Assembly: GCA_025929465.1 (NCBI GenBank)
Contig: JAICMC010000004.1
Coordinates: 1-38,494, forward strand
Length of the DNA: 38,494 nucleotides
Source of the DNA: Nostocoides sp.
GTDB lineage: Bacteria > Actinomycetota > Actinomycetes > Actinomycetales > Dermatophilaceae
Direction of reading: 5' to 3'
The position numbers and the translations under genes are program-made. The notes below the pieces were generated by a model. The model saw nothing but the letters and a program-made list of their open reading frames with translations, was not told the origin of the DNA and searched no databases. Shown here piece by piece: positions 1-8,105 of the stretch (positions within the stretch are counted from its first letter, which is position 1; every line of letters begins with the position of its first letter).

Positions 1-494
1 GGTCCGTCGAGGTGGTCCAGCTCGGACAGGACGAGGGCCAGACGGGTCGTGGGCGGGAGCGCGGCATACGCCCGGAGGACGGCAGGGTCCAGCTCGTCGT
101 CGTCCAGCCCGTATGCCGGGGGCTCGTCGTCGGGGTCGGGGGTGCCGGCCGGCGCGAACACCGGGCTAGTGTCGCCGGGCGCTCCTCGACGGCGGCGCGG
201 AAGGAGCCTGCGGGCGACGGCGGCCCGCGCCTCCGCCTGCGGGGTGCCACGCTCGATGACCTCCGGCCACTCCTCGCGCAGGTCCACCAGCGCTGCGGCG
301 ACGAGGGCGATCGACCGCTCGCGGTCACCGGTCACCAGGTAGGCCAGTCGGGTCAGCTCGGCCGAGCGAACCCGGACCAGTGCCTCGTGGTCGGCGTCCG
401 CGTTGCCGGTGTCGCCCTCGTCCCGGCGCCCGGGACCGGGTCCGGTCAGGGCGTCTGGACCCTGCGGGCCTGGCTGCGCCGCTGCCGTACCCAC
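1..494 (-). CDS. Sigma-70-like protein, 3' part beyond window edge (partial)
   Basis: This open minus-strand frame of 164 codons begins at a GTG (494-492) and runs off the left edge. After about 38 polar residues it reads ELTRLAYLVTGDRERS and continues into a helix ending DLREEWPEV, which resembles region 2 of actinobacterial ECF/SigE-type sigma factors. Near the window edge, AYAALPPTTRLALVLSELD resembles the start of a sigma region 4 helix. Region 2 lacks the acidic DLVQE-type motif typical of active sigma factors, so it may be a divergent family member rather than a working sigma factor. It has the same direction as the upstream lipoprotein gene, from which repeats at 514-713 separate it. 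In Mycobacterium tuberculosis the lipoprotein gene lpqE is followed by radA, but this protein shows no RadA zinc finger. The start is uncertain because no ribosome site is evident. Confidence 0.55.
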   Translation of the reverse strand, partial: MGTAAAQPGPQGPDALTGPGPGRRDEGDTGNADADHEALVRVRSAELTRLAYLVTGDRERSIALVAAALVDLREEWPEVIERGTPQAEARAAVARRLLPRRRRGAPGDTSPVFAPAGTPDPDDEPPAYGLDDDELDPAVLRAYAALPPTTRLALVLSELDHLDG

Positions 495-513
495 CCCTGA
501 AGTGTAGGTCGCG

Positions 514-595
514 TGTTACCGGACCTGTTACCGAACCGTAGGTGCTGTGACCACCGCGCTTACGGTTCGGTAACCGGTTCGGTAACAGGTTCGGC
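514..595. repeat. GTTACCG hairpin element, copy A
   Basis: This is an intergenic nested inverted repeat. GTTACCGAACCGTA (527-540) pairs perfectly with 561-574. Alternatively ACCTGTTACCGAACC (523-537) pairs perfectly with 576-590, so two mutually exclusive stems are possible. The interior reads GTGCTGTGACCAC. The element matches copy B near 15801-15882 in its outer GTTACCGAAC, its terminal GGTAAC and its interior TGNTGTGR core. It lies between the lipoprotein gene and the partial sigma-like gene, both on the minus strand, and could work as a terminator there. The shared design suggests a dispersed repeat family. Confidence 0.7.
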
Positions 596-609
596 AAGCG
601 GGCGCCCCG

Positions 610-713
610 CGGCTGGACCGGGCGGCTGGACCGGGCGGCTGGACCGGGCGGCTGGACCGGGCTGCTGGACCGGGCGGCTGGACCGGGCGGCTGGACCGGG
701 CGGCTGGACCGGC
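610..713. repeat. 13-bp tandem repeat, 8 copies
   Basis: Eight head-to-tail copies of CGGCTGGACCGGG are present. Copy 5 has CTG in place of CGG at its start and copy 8 ends in C. The unit is not a multiple of three, and the array sits just after the stop codon of the lipoprotein gene (732-730), so it is not coding. It is a likely length-variable locus between strains. Confidence 0.9.
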
Positions 714-729
714 GGGTCTGCCGTGGGGC

Positions 730-1281
730 TCAGCCAGCGGCCGGTGTCGCCGACCCGGTGGGAGACGGGACGATTGCGGTGGGGGACGGGACGCTTGCGG
801 TGGGAGTGGGGGCACTGGTCGGCTGCAGCGTCCGGTAGTAGCTCTGGCTGTCGAGCACGGGCACGTCGACCTCGGTCGTCCCGGCGATGGGCGACGTGAC
901 GTCGACGGTGATGATGCCACCGGGGGCCGCTGAGACCTTGTCCAGCTCGACCAGGTTGCCGTCGCCGGACATCTGGTCGGTCGTGTAGGCGGGCACCTCG
1001 AACCGCGCCGACGAGCCCGAACCCGAGTCGGTGAACGCGATGGCGACCGCCTGACCGGTGGGGTTGACCACGCTGGCCGAGAGGGTGCCCGGACCACCGA
1101 GCGCCGGGGCCACGACCAGCAGGTTGTCGATCTTCACCGCACCGAGCCCCACCTTGACCCCGTCGGCCGGCTGGTAGTCGATGGTGGTCTGGACGGGCGA
1201 GAAGACTGCGCACCCGGAAAGTCCGAGCGAGGCGGCCAGCAGGGCCGCGGCGCCGAGGCCGCGAACGGTTCGAGTCGTCAC
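730..1281 (-). CDS. LpqE-like secreted lipoprotein
   Basis: A 183-residue precursor is predicted. From GTG 1281 the protein starts VTTRTVRGLG, followed by a hydrophobic stretch and the lipobox LSGC, so Cys24 would be lipidated and the protein anchored outside the membrane. The mature part is rich in beta-prone residues and ends in a low-complexity Ser/Thr/Pro/Ala tail. I chose GTG 1281 over the ATG at 1326 because it gives a normal-length signal peptide and because TAGGCT lies 7 nt upstream, as at other leaderless genes here. Position divergent from carD matches lpqE in M. tuberculosis (Rv3584 next to carD Rv3583c). No function is established for the family as far as I know. Assignment rests on synteny plus the lipobox. 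Confidence 0.75.
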   Translation of the reverse strand: MTTRTVRGLGAAALLAASLGLSGCAVFSPVQTTIDYQPADGVKVGLGAVKIDNLLVVAPALGGPGTLSASVVNPTGQAVAIAFTDSGSGSSARFEVPAYTTDQMSGDGNLVELDKVSAAPGGIITVDVTSPIAGTTEVDVPVLDSQSYYRTLQPTSAPTPTASVPSPTAIVPSPTGSATPAAG

Positions 1282-1288
1282 GTCCGAC

Positions 1289-1294
1289 AGCCTA
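1289..1294 (-). promoter_or_regulatory. -10 box of leaderless lipoprotein gene
   Basis: TAGGCT on the minus strand ends 7 nt before GTG 1281. The same hexamer at the same distance precedes otsA (18197-18202) and the acyl-CoA-binding protein gene (30950-30955). There is no Shine-Dalgarno site, so a leaderless transcript is inferred. Confidence 0.6.
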
Positions 1295-1435
1295 GCGGCA
1301 CCGGCTCCGAGCCGGCGGATAGGCATGAGTGGGGGTGTCTTGTCAAGAGCCCGCTGTCCGGAAGGCGTTGTGCGACAGGGCCGCTGACCTGCAGGGATGC
1401 GGTGTGGGCGATTCGGTCGAGCGGATCTGCCGTGT

Positions 1436-1441
1436 TATCCT
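1436..1441 (+). promoter_or_regulatory. Probable -10 box of carD
   Basis: TATCCT lies 21 nt before the carD start, with a weak TTCGGT at 1412-1417 as a possible -35 (18-nt spacer). A ribosome site AAAGGGG (1452-1458) follows, so carD, unlike several neighbours, has a short leader. Confidence 0.45.
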
Positions 1442-1462
1442 GTAGGTCGCGAAAGGGGATAA

Positions 1463-1951
1463 ATGCACATGGTGTTCAAGGTCGGCGAGACGGTCGTGTA
1501 CCCGCATCACGGAGCCGCACGAATCGAGCAAATCGAGACACGGACGGTCCGCGGAGAGGAGAAGCTCTATCTCACCCTCAAAGTCGCCCAAGGCGACCTG
1601 ACGATCAAGGTCCCGGCAGACAACTGCGAGGACATCGGTGTGCGTGACGTGGTCGGTCAGGAGGGCCTGGAGAAGGTCTTCGACGTGCTGCGCGCGCCCT
1701 ACACCGAGGAGCCGACGAACTGGTCGCGTCGATACAAGGCCAACCTGGAGAAGCTCGCCTCCGGCGACGTGATCAAGGTTGCCGAGGTCGTCCGCGACCT
1801 GTGGCGCCGCGACAAGGACCGCGGCCTGTCCGCCGGTGAGAAGCGGATGCTCGCCAAGGCCCGCCAGATCCTCGTCTCCGAGCTCGCGCTCGCCGAGAAG
1901 ACCAACGAGGACAAGGCCGAGGCCATCCTCGACGAGGTCCTGGCCTCCTGA
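1463..1951 (+). CDS. carD: CarD family RNA polymerase-binding transcription factor
   Basis: CarD binds the RNA polymerase beta subunit and stabilises open promoter complexes, acting globally at housekeeping and rRNA promoters in actinobacteria. The 162-residue protein has the N-terminal polymerase-interacting domain ([16 protein letters not shown] and [11 protein letters not shown]) and a helical DNA-binding part with the conserved [13 protein letters not shown], whose Trp contacts the upstream fork of the bubble in the mycobacterial protein, and [19 protein letters not shown]. Length and sequence match the M. tuberculosis protein almost throughout. The ribosome site at 1452-1458 is 4 nt from ATG 1463 and 10 nt from ATG 1469, so either start is possible. 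The ispD frame overlaps its stop codon, suggesting co-transcription. Confidence 0.97.
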   Translation: MHMVFKVGETVVYPHHGAARIEQIETRTVRGEEKLYLTLKVAQGDLTIKVPADNCEDIGVRDVVGQEGLEKVFDVLRAPYTEEPTNWSRRYKANLEKLASGDVIKVAEVVRDLWRRDKDRGLSAGEKRMLAKARQILVSELALAEKTNEDKAEAILDEVLAS

Positions 1952-2673
1952 GCCACCCGACGAACCACGACGCCGACGCACCCCCGGGGGGCGTCGGCGT
2001 CGTCGTCGTGGCGGCTGGCTCCGGGTCCCGGCTTGGGGCCTGCGTACCCAAGGCCTTCGTCCCGGTCGCCGGCCGTCCGCTGCTCGCGTATGCCGTGCAG
2101 ACCGTCGTCGCGCTGCCCGGGCTGCGCTCGCTGGTCATCGTCGTGCCGCCCGGCTACGCCGACCCGACCGACTGGCCAGATGGGCTGTCCGCGCTCCTGC
2201 CGGCCGGCAGCCAGGTCGTCGTCGGCGGTGCCGAGCGCACCGACTCGGTCGGTGCGGGCCTGACGCTGCTCGACCCCGGATGCGACGTCGTCCTCGTCCA
2301 TGACGCCGCCCGCGCTCTGACCCCGGTGGCGGTGTTCGAGCGGGTCGTCGAGGCGGTGCGCGCCGGAGCCGCCGGGGCCGTGCCGGGCCAACCGGTCGTG
2401 GACACGATCAAGTCGGTCGACGTCGACGGCATCATCACCGGCACCCCGGACCGGTCCGCCCTGCGGGCCATCCAGACGCCACAGGGTTTCGCCCGGGAGA
2501 TCCTGCTCGCGGCATACGCCTCGGGCCGGCAGGGGACCGACGACGCAGCGCTCGTCGAGGCCGACGGCCACCACGTGCGGGTGGTGGAGGGCGACCCGCT
2601 GGCGTTCAAGGTGACCACGGCCGCCGACCTGGCGCATGCCGAGCGCGTCCTGGCCAGCTCCCCGCGTCCGTGA
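1948..2673 (+). CDS. ispD: 2-C-methyl-D-erythritol 4-phosphate cytidylyltransferase
   Basis: IspD transfers CMP from CTP to methylerythritol phosphate in the non-mevalonate isoprenoid pathway. Visible motifs are the nucleotide loop [46 protein letters not shown] and TDDAALVE. The first in-frame GTG (2008) would remove the first beta strand (VGVVVV) before the nucleotide loop, and no ATG, GTG or TTG occurs in frame between the end of carD and 2008. The frame is open back to a CTG at 1948 that overlaps the carD stop as CTGA, like the ATGA/GTGA overlaps elsewhere in this window. A CTG start is therefore proposed (241 residues), with 2008 as a conservative alternative. ispF follows after a hairpin. 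Confidence 0.9.
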   Translation: MSHPTNHDADAPPGGVGVVVVAAGSGSRLGACVPKAFVPVAGRPLLAYAVQTVVALPGLRSLVIVVPPGYADPTDWPDGLSALLPAGSQVVVGGAERTDSVGAGLTLLDPGCDVVLVHDAARALTPVAVFERVVEAVRAGAAGAVPGQPVVDTIKSVDVDGIITGTPDRSALRAIQTPQGFAREILLAAYASGRQGTDDAALVEADGHHVRVVEGDPLAFKVTTAADLAHAERVLASSPRP

Positions 2674-2702
2674 CCTACCCTGCTGCTAGCAGGGTCAGGT
2701 CA
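2671..2702 (+). terminator. Hairpin spanning the ispD stop codon
   Basis: CCCTGCT (2678-2684) and AGCAGGG (2688-2694) form a perfect stem with a GCT loop. TGACCT (2671-2676) and AGGTCA (2697-2702) extend it outside. The ispD TGA is within the outer arm. No T-tract follows, so it could attenuate or process the carD-ispD-ispF transcript rather than end it. Confidence 0.5.
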
Positions 2703-2792
2703 CCGAGCGCAGGCTGCGGCCTGCGCCGAGAAGACCCCCCTTGCTGGCAGCAGGTGCAGCACGGGGCGCCGAGACGATGGGAGCACCTGGTC

Positions 2793-3281
2793 GTGAGCGT
2801 TGGGTCGCCGCGAGTGGGCGTCGGGGTCGACGTCCATGGGTATGCCGCAGACGGTTCGGCTCGGGCGCTGTGGGTCGCCGGGCTGCTGTGGCCGGGCGAG
2901 CGGGGGCTGGACGGGCACTCCGACGCCGACGTCGCCGCGCACGCTGCCTGCGATGCGCTCTTCTCCGCTGCCGGGATCGGGGACCTCGGGGCGCACTTCG
3001 GCACCGGGCGTCCCGAGCTGGTCGGCGCATCCGGGTGCACCCTGCTGGCGGAGGCGGCCCGGCTGGTCCGGGCGGCGGGGTTCGAGGTCGGCAACGTCGC
3101 CGTCCAGGTGGTCGGCAACCGGCCCCGGATCGGCTCCCGGCGCGCCGAGGCGGAGACGGCGTTGTCGACCGCGGCGGGTGCGCCGGTCTCGGTGAGCGGC
3201 ACGACGACCGACGGGCTCGGTCTCACGGGTCGGGGCGAGGGCCTCGCGGCCATCGCCACCGCCCTCGTCCTGACCTGCTGA
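2793..3281 (+). CDS. ispF: 2-C-methyl-D-erythritol 2,4-cyclodiphosphate synthase
   Basis: IspF cyclises CDP-methylerythritol phosphate, releasing CMP, two steps after IspD in the same pathway. The 162-residue protein shows the metal site in VGVDVHGY (Asp and His) and GHSDADV (His), the [16 protein letters not shown] stretch and the C-terminal signature [17 protein letters not shown] 2793 was chosen because [15 protein letters not shown] then matches the family's short N-terminus, whereas the open frame extends upstream through the ispD-ispF gap without similarity. A GGGAG at about 2779-2783 is a weak ribosome site. The 119-bp gap to ispD holds the hairpin at 2671-2702. Confidence 0.95.
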   Translation: MSVGSPRVGVGVDVHGYAADGSARALWVAGLLWPGERGLDGHSDADVAAHAACDALFSAAGIGDLGAHFGTGRPELVGASGCTLLAEAARLVRAAGFEVGNVAVQVVGNRPRIGSRRAEAETALSTAAGAPVSVSGTTTDGLGLTGRGEGLAAIATALVLTC

Positions 3282-3370
3282 CCGTGGCGTGACCCGGTCG
3301 ACGGCGATCGAGCGGGGTGGGGCAGGGTTGGGGGTAGCAGCCACCCGGCATACCGCTCAGGAGGACCATC

Positions 3371-4456
3371 GTGCCGCAGACCGTCCAGGGCGTCATCGCC
3401 CGCGCCAAGGGCGCACCCGTCGAGCTCGTGGACATCCTCGTTCCCGATCCCGGTCCCGGCGAGGCGGTGGTGAAGGTCGAGGCGTGCGGCGTGTGCCACA
3501 CCGACCTGCACTACCGCGAGGGCGGCATCAACGAGGAGTTCCCGTTCCTGCTCGGCCACGAGGCGGCCGGGACGGTCGAGGCGGTGGGCGAAGGAGTCAC
3601 CGAGGTGGCTCCCGGTGACTTCGTCATCCTCAACTGGCGTGCGGTCTGCGGGCAGTGCCGCGCCTGCCTCAAGGGCAAGCCCTGGTACTGCTTCAGCACC
3701 CACAACGCGACCCAGAGGATGACCCTCAGCGACGGCACCGAGCTCAGCCCGGCCCTGGGTATCGGAGCCTTCGCCGAGAAGACGCTCGTGGCCGCCGGCC
3801 AGTGCACCAAGGTCGACGCCGACGCCGAGGCGGCTGCGGTCGGGCTGCTCGGCTGCGGCGTGATGGCCGGCTTCGGCGCCGCGGTCAACACCGGTGGTGT
3901 CCAGCGCGGCGACTCGATCGCCGTCATCGGCTGCGGCGGCGTCGGCAGTGCCGCCATCGCGGGGGCGCACACGGTCGGGGCGACGACGATCATCGCCGTC
4001 GACGTCGACGACCGGAAGCTGGAGCGGGCCAAGCGGTTCGGCGCGACGCACACCGTCAACAGCAAGGACACCGACCCGGTCGCCGCCATCCGCGAGCTCA
4101 CCGGGGGGCACGGTGCGGACGTCGTCGTCGAGGCGGTCGGACGGCCGGAGACCTACGAGCAGGCCTTCTACGCAAGGGACCTGGCAGGGACGGTCGTCCT
4201 CGTCGGAGTTCCCACGCCCGACCTTCAGGTCACCCTGCCGCTCATCGAGATCTTCGGCCGCGGCGGCTCGCTCAAGTCGAGCTGGTACGGCGACTGCCTG
4301 CCCTCGCGGGACTTCCCGATGCTCGTCGACCTGTACCGGCAGGGTCGGTTCGACCTCGACGCGTTCGTCACCGAGAAGATCGGGATCGGTGACGTCGAGG
4401 CGGCGTTCGAGACGATGCGCGGCGGCGACGTCCTGCGGTCGGTGGTCGTGCTGTGA
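3371..4456 (+). CDS. mscR: S-(hydroxymethyl)mycothiol dehydrogenase (formaldehyde detoxification)
   Basis: This zinc-dependent medium-chain alcohol dehydrogenase of 361 residues oxidises the spontaneous mycothiol-formaldehyde adduct with NAD. Catalytic zinc ligands are in [13 protein letters not shown] and GHEAAG. The structural zinc loop is [15 protein letters not shown], and the Rossmann motif is [13 protein letters not shown]. The sequence closely follows the mycothiol-specific members, including the [17 protein letters not shown] region. GTG 3371 has a strong ribosome site GGAGG at 3360-3364. The next gene starts inside its stop codon (GTGA), as in the M. tuberculosis Rv2259-Rv2260 pair. 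This implies a mycothiol-producing actinobacterium. Confidence 0.93.
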   Translation: MPQTVQGVIARAKGAPVELVDILVPDPGPGEAVVKVEACGVCHTDLHYREGGINEEFPFLLGHEAAGTVEAVGEGVTEVAPGDFVILNWRAVCGQCRACLKGKPWYCFSTHNATQRMTLSDGTELSPALGIGAFAEKTLVAAGQCTKVDADAEAAAVGLLGCGVMAGFGAAVNTGGVQRGDSIAVIGCGGVGSAAIAGAHTVGATTIIAVDVDDRKLERAKRFGATHTVNSKDTDPVAAIRELTGGHGADVVVEAVGRPETYEQAFYARDLAGTVVLVGVPTPDLQVTLPLIEIFGRGGSLKSSWYGDCLPSRDFPMLVDLYRQGRFDLDAFVTEKIGIGDVEAAFETMRGGDVLRSVVVL

Positions 4457-5130
4457 GCCAGGGCGACGAACACCGTATGCCGCAGCTGCCCACCTCTCCC
4501 GGCGGCGTCCGGGTCGAGCGCGTGGTCACGTCCGGGACCTTTGCGCTGGACGGCGGGGAGTGGGACGTGGACAACAACGTCTGGGTGGTCGGCGACGACG
4601 AGCAGTGCCTGGTCATCGACGCCGCGCATGACGCCCGGGCCATCATCGGCGCGATCCCCAAGCATCGCAAGGTGGTCGGCATCATCGCGACGCACGGCCA
4701 CAACGACCACATCAACGCCGTCGGCGAGCTGACGAGCATCACCCGCGCCCCGGCACACCTGCACCCTGACGACCGGATGCTGTGGGACGAGCTCTACGCC
4801 GTCGGACCCGACCACGAGCTGACCGACGGCCAGGTCGTGACGATCGGCGACGTCGACCTGCGCGTCCTGCACACGCCCGGCCACTCGCCGGGCGCCGTCT
4901 GCCTGCATGCCCCGTCGCTCGGCGTCGTCTTCACCGGCGACACGCTCTTCCAGGGCGGGCCGGGTGCGACCGGACGCTCCTACAGTGACTTCCCGACCAT
5001 CATCGACTCGATCCGCGACCGGCTGCTCACCCTGCCGCCGGAGACCGTCGCCCTCACCGGGCACGGCGAGTCGACGACCATCGGCGCCGAAGCCCCACAC
5101 CTGCAGGAGTGGGTCGACCGCGGCCACTGA
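4453..5130 (+). CDS. MBL-fold metallo-hydrolase coupled to mscR
   Basis: This 225-residue metallo-beta-lactamase-fold hydrolase shows the HxHxDH motif ([12 protein letters not shown]), further metal ligands in TPGHSPGAV and FTGDTLF, and a C-terminal TGHGEST. These hydrolases often act on thioesters. Strict coupling to the mycothiol dehydrogenase (4-bp GTGA overlap) suggests action on the S-formylmycothiol product or a related thiol adduct, but this is inference from context. GTG 4453 is the coupled start; ATG 4477 inside the GTATGCC word is an alternative. It converges on the lipoprotein gene at 5153 with a 22-bp gap and no hairpin. Confidence 0.88.
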   Translation: MSQGDEHRMPQLPTSPGGVRVERVVTSGTFALDGGEWDVDNNVWVVGDDEQCLVIDAAHDARAIIGAIPKHRKVVGIIATHGHNDHINAVGELTSITRAPAHLHPDDRMLWDELYAVGPDHELTDGQVVTIGDVDLRVLHTPGHSPGAVCLHAPSLGVVFTGDTLFQGGPGATGRSYSDFPTIIDSIRDRLLTLPPETVALTGHGESTTIGAEAPHLQEWVDRGH

Positions 5131-5152
5131 GGCACGCGCATACCAGGTCCGC

Positions 5153-5722
5153 TCAGTCGGTCTCCGCGACGTAGTCCCACCCGGCGGCGGCCTGCGTGCC
5201 CGACGGGTAGAAGCGGAGCAGCCCCTCTCCGCTCGGCAGCGTCGCGACGAGCCGAACCGTCGCCACGCGTCCCGCCGTGAGGGTGGCAGGCAACCCGCCG
5301 GAGGCGAACCGCAGCGGGTGGACGCCGCCGGTGTGGTCCAGGACGTCGAACCGGGCGGAGCCGAGACCGACCGTGCCGGTGGCCGCGCTCAACGTCACGG
5401 TGAACGTGCACGGCACCTGCTCGGCGCCGACCTTGGTGTCCGCCGGGTATGCCGGTCCCTCCACCTGGACCTGGAGCTGGCCGGAGCCCGTGCTGACGAC
5501 GACAGGGCTGCCCGGATAGGACATGGCCGGCGACCTCGTACTGCCGTGCGCGACGCCCGCGGAGGTCGGTGAGGGCAGGAAGGCCGGCCAGCTGCCGATG
5601 CCGGACTCCGTCGAGGAGGGGGACGACGGCCGAGGTGCCGGGGCGGCGGAGCAGCCGGCGAGCACCACCACCCCGGCGGCCACCGCCCCGACCAGATCCA
5701 GTCGGCGGGCCCGTCTGCCCAC
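5153..5722 (-). CDS. Secreted lipoprotein of unknown function
   Basis: A 189-residue precursor is predicted. From GTG 5722 it begins VGRRARRLDLVG, then a hydrophobic core and the lipobox VLAGC (Cys22 as lipid anchor). The mature protein has a Ser/Pro-rich linker followed by about 110 residues of alternating beta strands with two prominent Gly-rich turns, like a single beta-sandwich domain. A longer reading from 5773 would overlap the phosphoesterase gene. GTG 5722 starts 7 nt after that gene's stop, so the two are probably one operon and may be exported together. I do not recognise a named family. Confidence 0.72.
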   Translation of the reverse strand: MGRRARRLDLVGAVAAGVVVLAGCSAAPAPRPSSPSSTESGIGSWPAFLPSPTSAGVAHGSTRSPAMSYPGSPVVVSTGSGQLQVQVEGPAYPADTKVGAEQVPCTFTVTLSAATGTVGLGSARFDVLDHTGGVHPLRFASGGLPATLTAGRVATVRLVATLPSGEGLLRFYPSGTQAAAGWDYVAETD

Positions 5723-5729
5723 GGCAGCG

Positions 5730-7937
5730 CTATCGGCCGCAGTGCTGGGCCGCTGCCGCCGCGCTCTGGTCACCGCACCGGCCGGCGTTGGTGAACACGT
5801 CGGGACCGAACGGCCTCAGGCCGGCCTGGGCGGCGAACCCGAGGTGCCCGAGGCCGTCCAGGCCACCGCTCACGGTTCCTGCCGACAACGCCGAGTGGTC
5901 GGCGCCGTGGGAGACCTGGAAGATGTCCTCCATCGTGCGCAGCCACGAGTAGTGGTTGTAGCTCGTCGTGGACACCGAACCGGGCCTGATGAGCGGGGAG
6001 ATGAGTACCGAGCCGGAGATGCCGCCGCCGGGCGTGGCGTCCTGGGCGTCGAACGTCGCGAGCGGTGTCTCGCCGGAGGCGAGGTGGCCGGGGACGCCGG
6101 TGGCCGACAGGGTCACGCTCGTCACGCCTGCTGTCGTGCGCACCGGGTGGTCGAGCGCGTTGACGAGCGTGAAGGACCCGTCGGTCACCGGGTCGCTGGA
6201 GGCGGCCACCAGGTTGGGTCCGGAGTTCACGACCGAGCCGATGTAGGACCCCGCCGGGATGCCGACGCCAGTGACCAGACGGCCGAGGTCGGCGGTCGTC
6301 ACGCCTGCCTGGACCGTGCTGCTGCCTGCCGCGGCCGTCGCCGGCACGGTCGTGGCAGTGGAGTAGCCGTAGCCCGCGCCGGTGTTCTTGGCGCCCGGTA
6401 CGCAGTTGGTCCGGTCGGCGTTGACCAGAGGTGTGTCCTGCTCGCACGAGGGTGGCCGGGTGATGAAGCCGTTGTTGCCCGGTCCGGGGTAGAGCTGGTT
6501 GCCGAGGGCGTCGGTGCCGAGCGTGGCGTTGGGCCCGGTGGGCTCCCAGCCGACGTTGCGACCGTTGATGTTCTGACCGGCGCGGTCGGCCTTGACGTAG
6601 TCCTTGGCCATCGCGCCCGGCTGGGGGAACTGGTTGTCCGGGAACCGGAGGTAGCCCGCGGCCGTGCTCGCCACGGTCGGGTTGGTGTACCGGTAGATCT
6701 CGTGCTTGGCGGCCGCCCTGGCGACCGCTGTGTGGTCCGTGGCGTTGTTGAACGACATGTTCGTGAACGGCGGGTTGGACTCATCGAAGGTGATGTCGAT
6801 CAGACCGCCGTCCTTGAAGGCCGCCGAGCGCTCGATGAGCGGCACGTAGTAGCGCAGGAACAGGTCGGAGGCGTACAGGCCGCCGGTGTAGTTCTTCGGG
6901 GCGGTGCTGAGCGGCAGCGTGTAGTCCGGCCGGCCCGAGGCGTCGAACACGCCGGACAGGTTGTTGCCCTTGCAGGTGGCGTCATGCGCGTCGGAGCAGT
7001 TGTCCGGGGTGACCCAGCTGAACGCCGGCACCTGGTCGGCGGGCTTGCGCAGGTCGGCGATCAGCCCGCTCGCCGGGTCGGCGAGGTTGACCAGGTGTGC
7101 GGTGTCGGTGTCGGTCCCCCCACCGAGGGGCGTGGTCAGCGCATCCGTCCCGGTGTTGTCGTCACCGGTGATCGAGTGGAACCAGGCGAACGGGAAGTGC
7201 TTGGCGACGTACTGGTCGTTGGGCTGGGCACCGGTGAAGGACACGATCCCGTTGGCCTTGTCCTGCGCGGTGACCGTCATCGACCGCGGGTTGGTCGTGG
7301 GGTTGTTGGCCGGCGACCCGGGCGCACCGCCCAGGGCGTCCTCCCGCCCGGGCTGGCTGCGCAGGTCCTGGGCGTAGCCCTTCCAGCGGATGCCGGCGGC
7401 GTCGAGCTGGTTGAACAGGGTGGGCACGTCGCGGGGATAGGTGCACCCGTTCTGCCCGTCCGGGGCGTTGGCACCGGCGGGGGAGGCCACCTGACCGTAG
7501 GCGTCGGTCCGGCCGAACCTCGGGCCGCTGTGCTGGGTGAGGATGTCGGCGTTCGTGCCGAGGTCGGTGTTGGCGACGTCGCAGTCCTCCTGGACGTCCT
7601 GGCTGGGTGCCTGGCCGGAGACCAGGCTCAGGTAGTTGTCCATGCTGTAGTGACCGGTGCCGTAGTAGTCCTTGAGCAGGGCACCCTGGGACGGCAGGGT
7701 CTTCCACAGGTAGCTGTTCTGGTTCAGGCCCGTGAAGGTCGCGTCGTAGGACTTGTTCTCCAGGATGATCAGCCAGACGTGCTTGACCTGGCCGGGTCGC
7801 AGCCCGGTCGACGTCAGCAGCGTGCCGGCCGCGCCCACGGCGCCGGACGTCGCATACGAGGGTGCGGTCACACCGGTCAGGGCGACGCTGGCCGCGGCCA
7901 GAGCCGTGAAGCCGACGACACGTCGAGACGTTCTCAC
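5730..7937 (-). CDS. Secreted phosphoesterase (PF04185-type, phospholipase C/acid phosphatase superfamily)
   Basis: This 735-residue exported protein has the signal RTSRRVVGFTALAAA ending in SYA; SRRVV is Tat-like but not canonical. The catalytic domain starts at about residue 50 with IILENKSYDATFTG, the metal and nucleophile region of this family, and includes AWFHSITGDD, FSWVTPDNCSDAHD and DITFDESNPPFTN. Around residues 545-610 a Gly/Val/Thr-rich beta segment (LVTGVGIPAGSYIG) interrupts the domain before the family's C-terminal YNHYSWLRTMEDIF. A strong ribosome site GGAGGAGG precedes GTG 7937. It probably releases phosphate from extracellular phosphoesters, but the substrate cannot be told from sequence. 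No PHO-box-like site was recognised upstream. Confidence 0.85.
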   Translation of the reverse strand: MRTSRRVVGFTALAAASVALTGVTAPSYATSGAVGAAGTLLTSTGLRPGQVKHVWLIILENKSYDATFTGLNQNSYLWKTLPSQGALLKDYYGTGHYSMDNYLSLVSGQAPSQDVQEDCDVANTDLGTNADILTQHSGPRFGRTDAYGQVASPAGANAPDGQNGCTYPRDVPTLFNQLDAAGIRWKGYAQDLRSQPGREDALGGAPGSPANNPTTNPRSMTVTAQDKANGIVSFTGAQPNDQYVAKHFPFAWFHSITGDDNTGTDALTTPLGGGTDTDTAHLVNLADPASGLIADLRKPADQVPAFSWVTPDNCSDAHDATCKGNNLSGVFDASGRPDYTLPLSTAPKNYTGGLYASDLFLRYYVPLIERSAAFKDGGLIDITFDESNPPFTNMSFNNATDHTAVARAAAKHEIYRYTNPTVASTAAGYLRFPDNQFPQPGAMAKDYVKADRAGQNINGRNVGWEPTGPNATLGTDALGNQLYPGPGNNGFITRPPSCEQDTPLVNADRTNCVPGAKNTGAGYGYSTATTVPATAAAGSSTVQAGVTTADLGRLVTGVGIPAGSYIGSVVNSGPNLVAASSDPVTDGSFTLVNALDHPVRTTAGVTSVTLSATGVPGHLASGETPLATFDAQDATPGGGISGSVLISPLIRPGSVSTTSYNHYSWLRTMEDIFQVSHGADHSALSAGTVSGGLDGLGHLGFAAQAGLRPFGPDVFTNAGRCGDQSAAAAAQHCGR

Positions 7938-8093
7938 AAGGTCCTCCTCCAGAAGGTTGCGCTGTCCTCACAGCCTCCCGCGCCGACCGGACGGGACCCA
8001 TGACAGATGTCATGGTTGGAACCAGCGATCTGGTGAACCTCTCGTGGCCGGCTCCCCCGGGGCCGGGCGTCCCGTCGGTCCCTTCCGCGCCGG

Positions 8094-8099
8094 TAAACT
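8094..8099 (+). promoter_or_regulatory. -10 box of leaderless cysS
   Basis: TAAACT ends 6 nt before the cysS GTG, placing the predicted transcription start at the start codon. No ribosome site is present. Confidence 0.6.
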
Positions 8100-8105
8100 C
8101 GCCCG

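Noticed and set aside
610-713. Short regular repeats considered as a CRISPR array
   Set aside because: The units are 13 bp and directly adjacent, without spacers, and no cas gene is present.
3223-3501. Minus-strand small frame opposite the ispF-mscR junction
   Set aside because: It lies opposite conserved coding sequence and the mscR ribosome site and shows no family similarity.
5523-8003. Long plus-strand open frame (826 codons) opposite the phosphoesterase gene
   Set aside because: It is antisense to a protein with a signal peptide, ribosome site and conserved motifs. Its own translation is Arg/Gly/Val-rich without domains, as expected from high-GC shadow frames.
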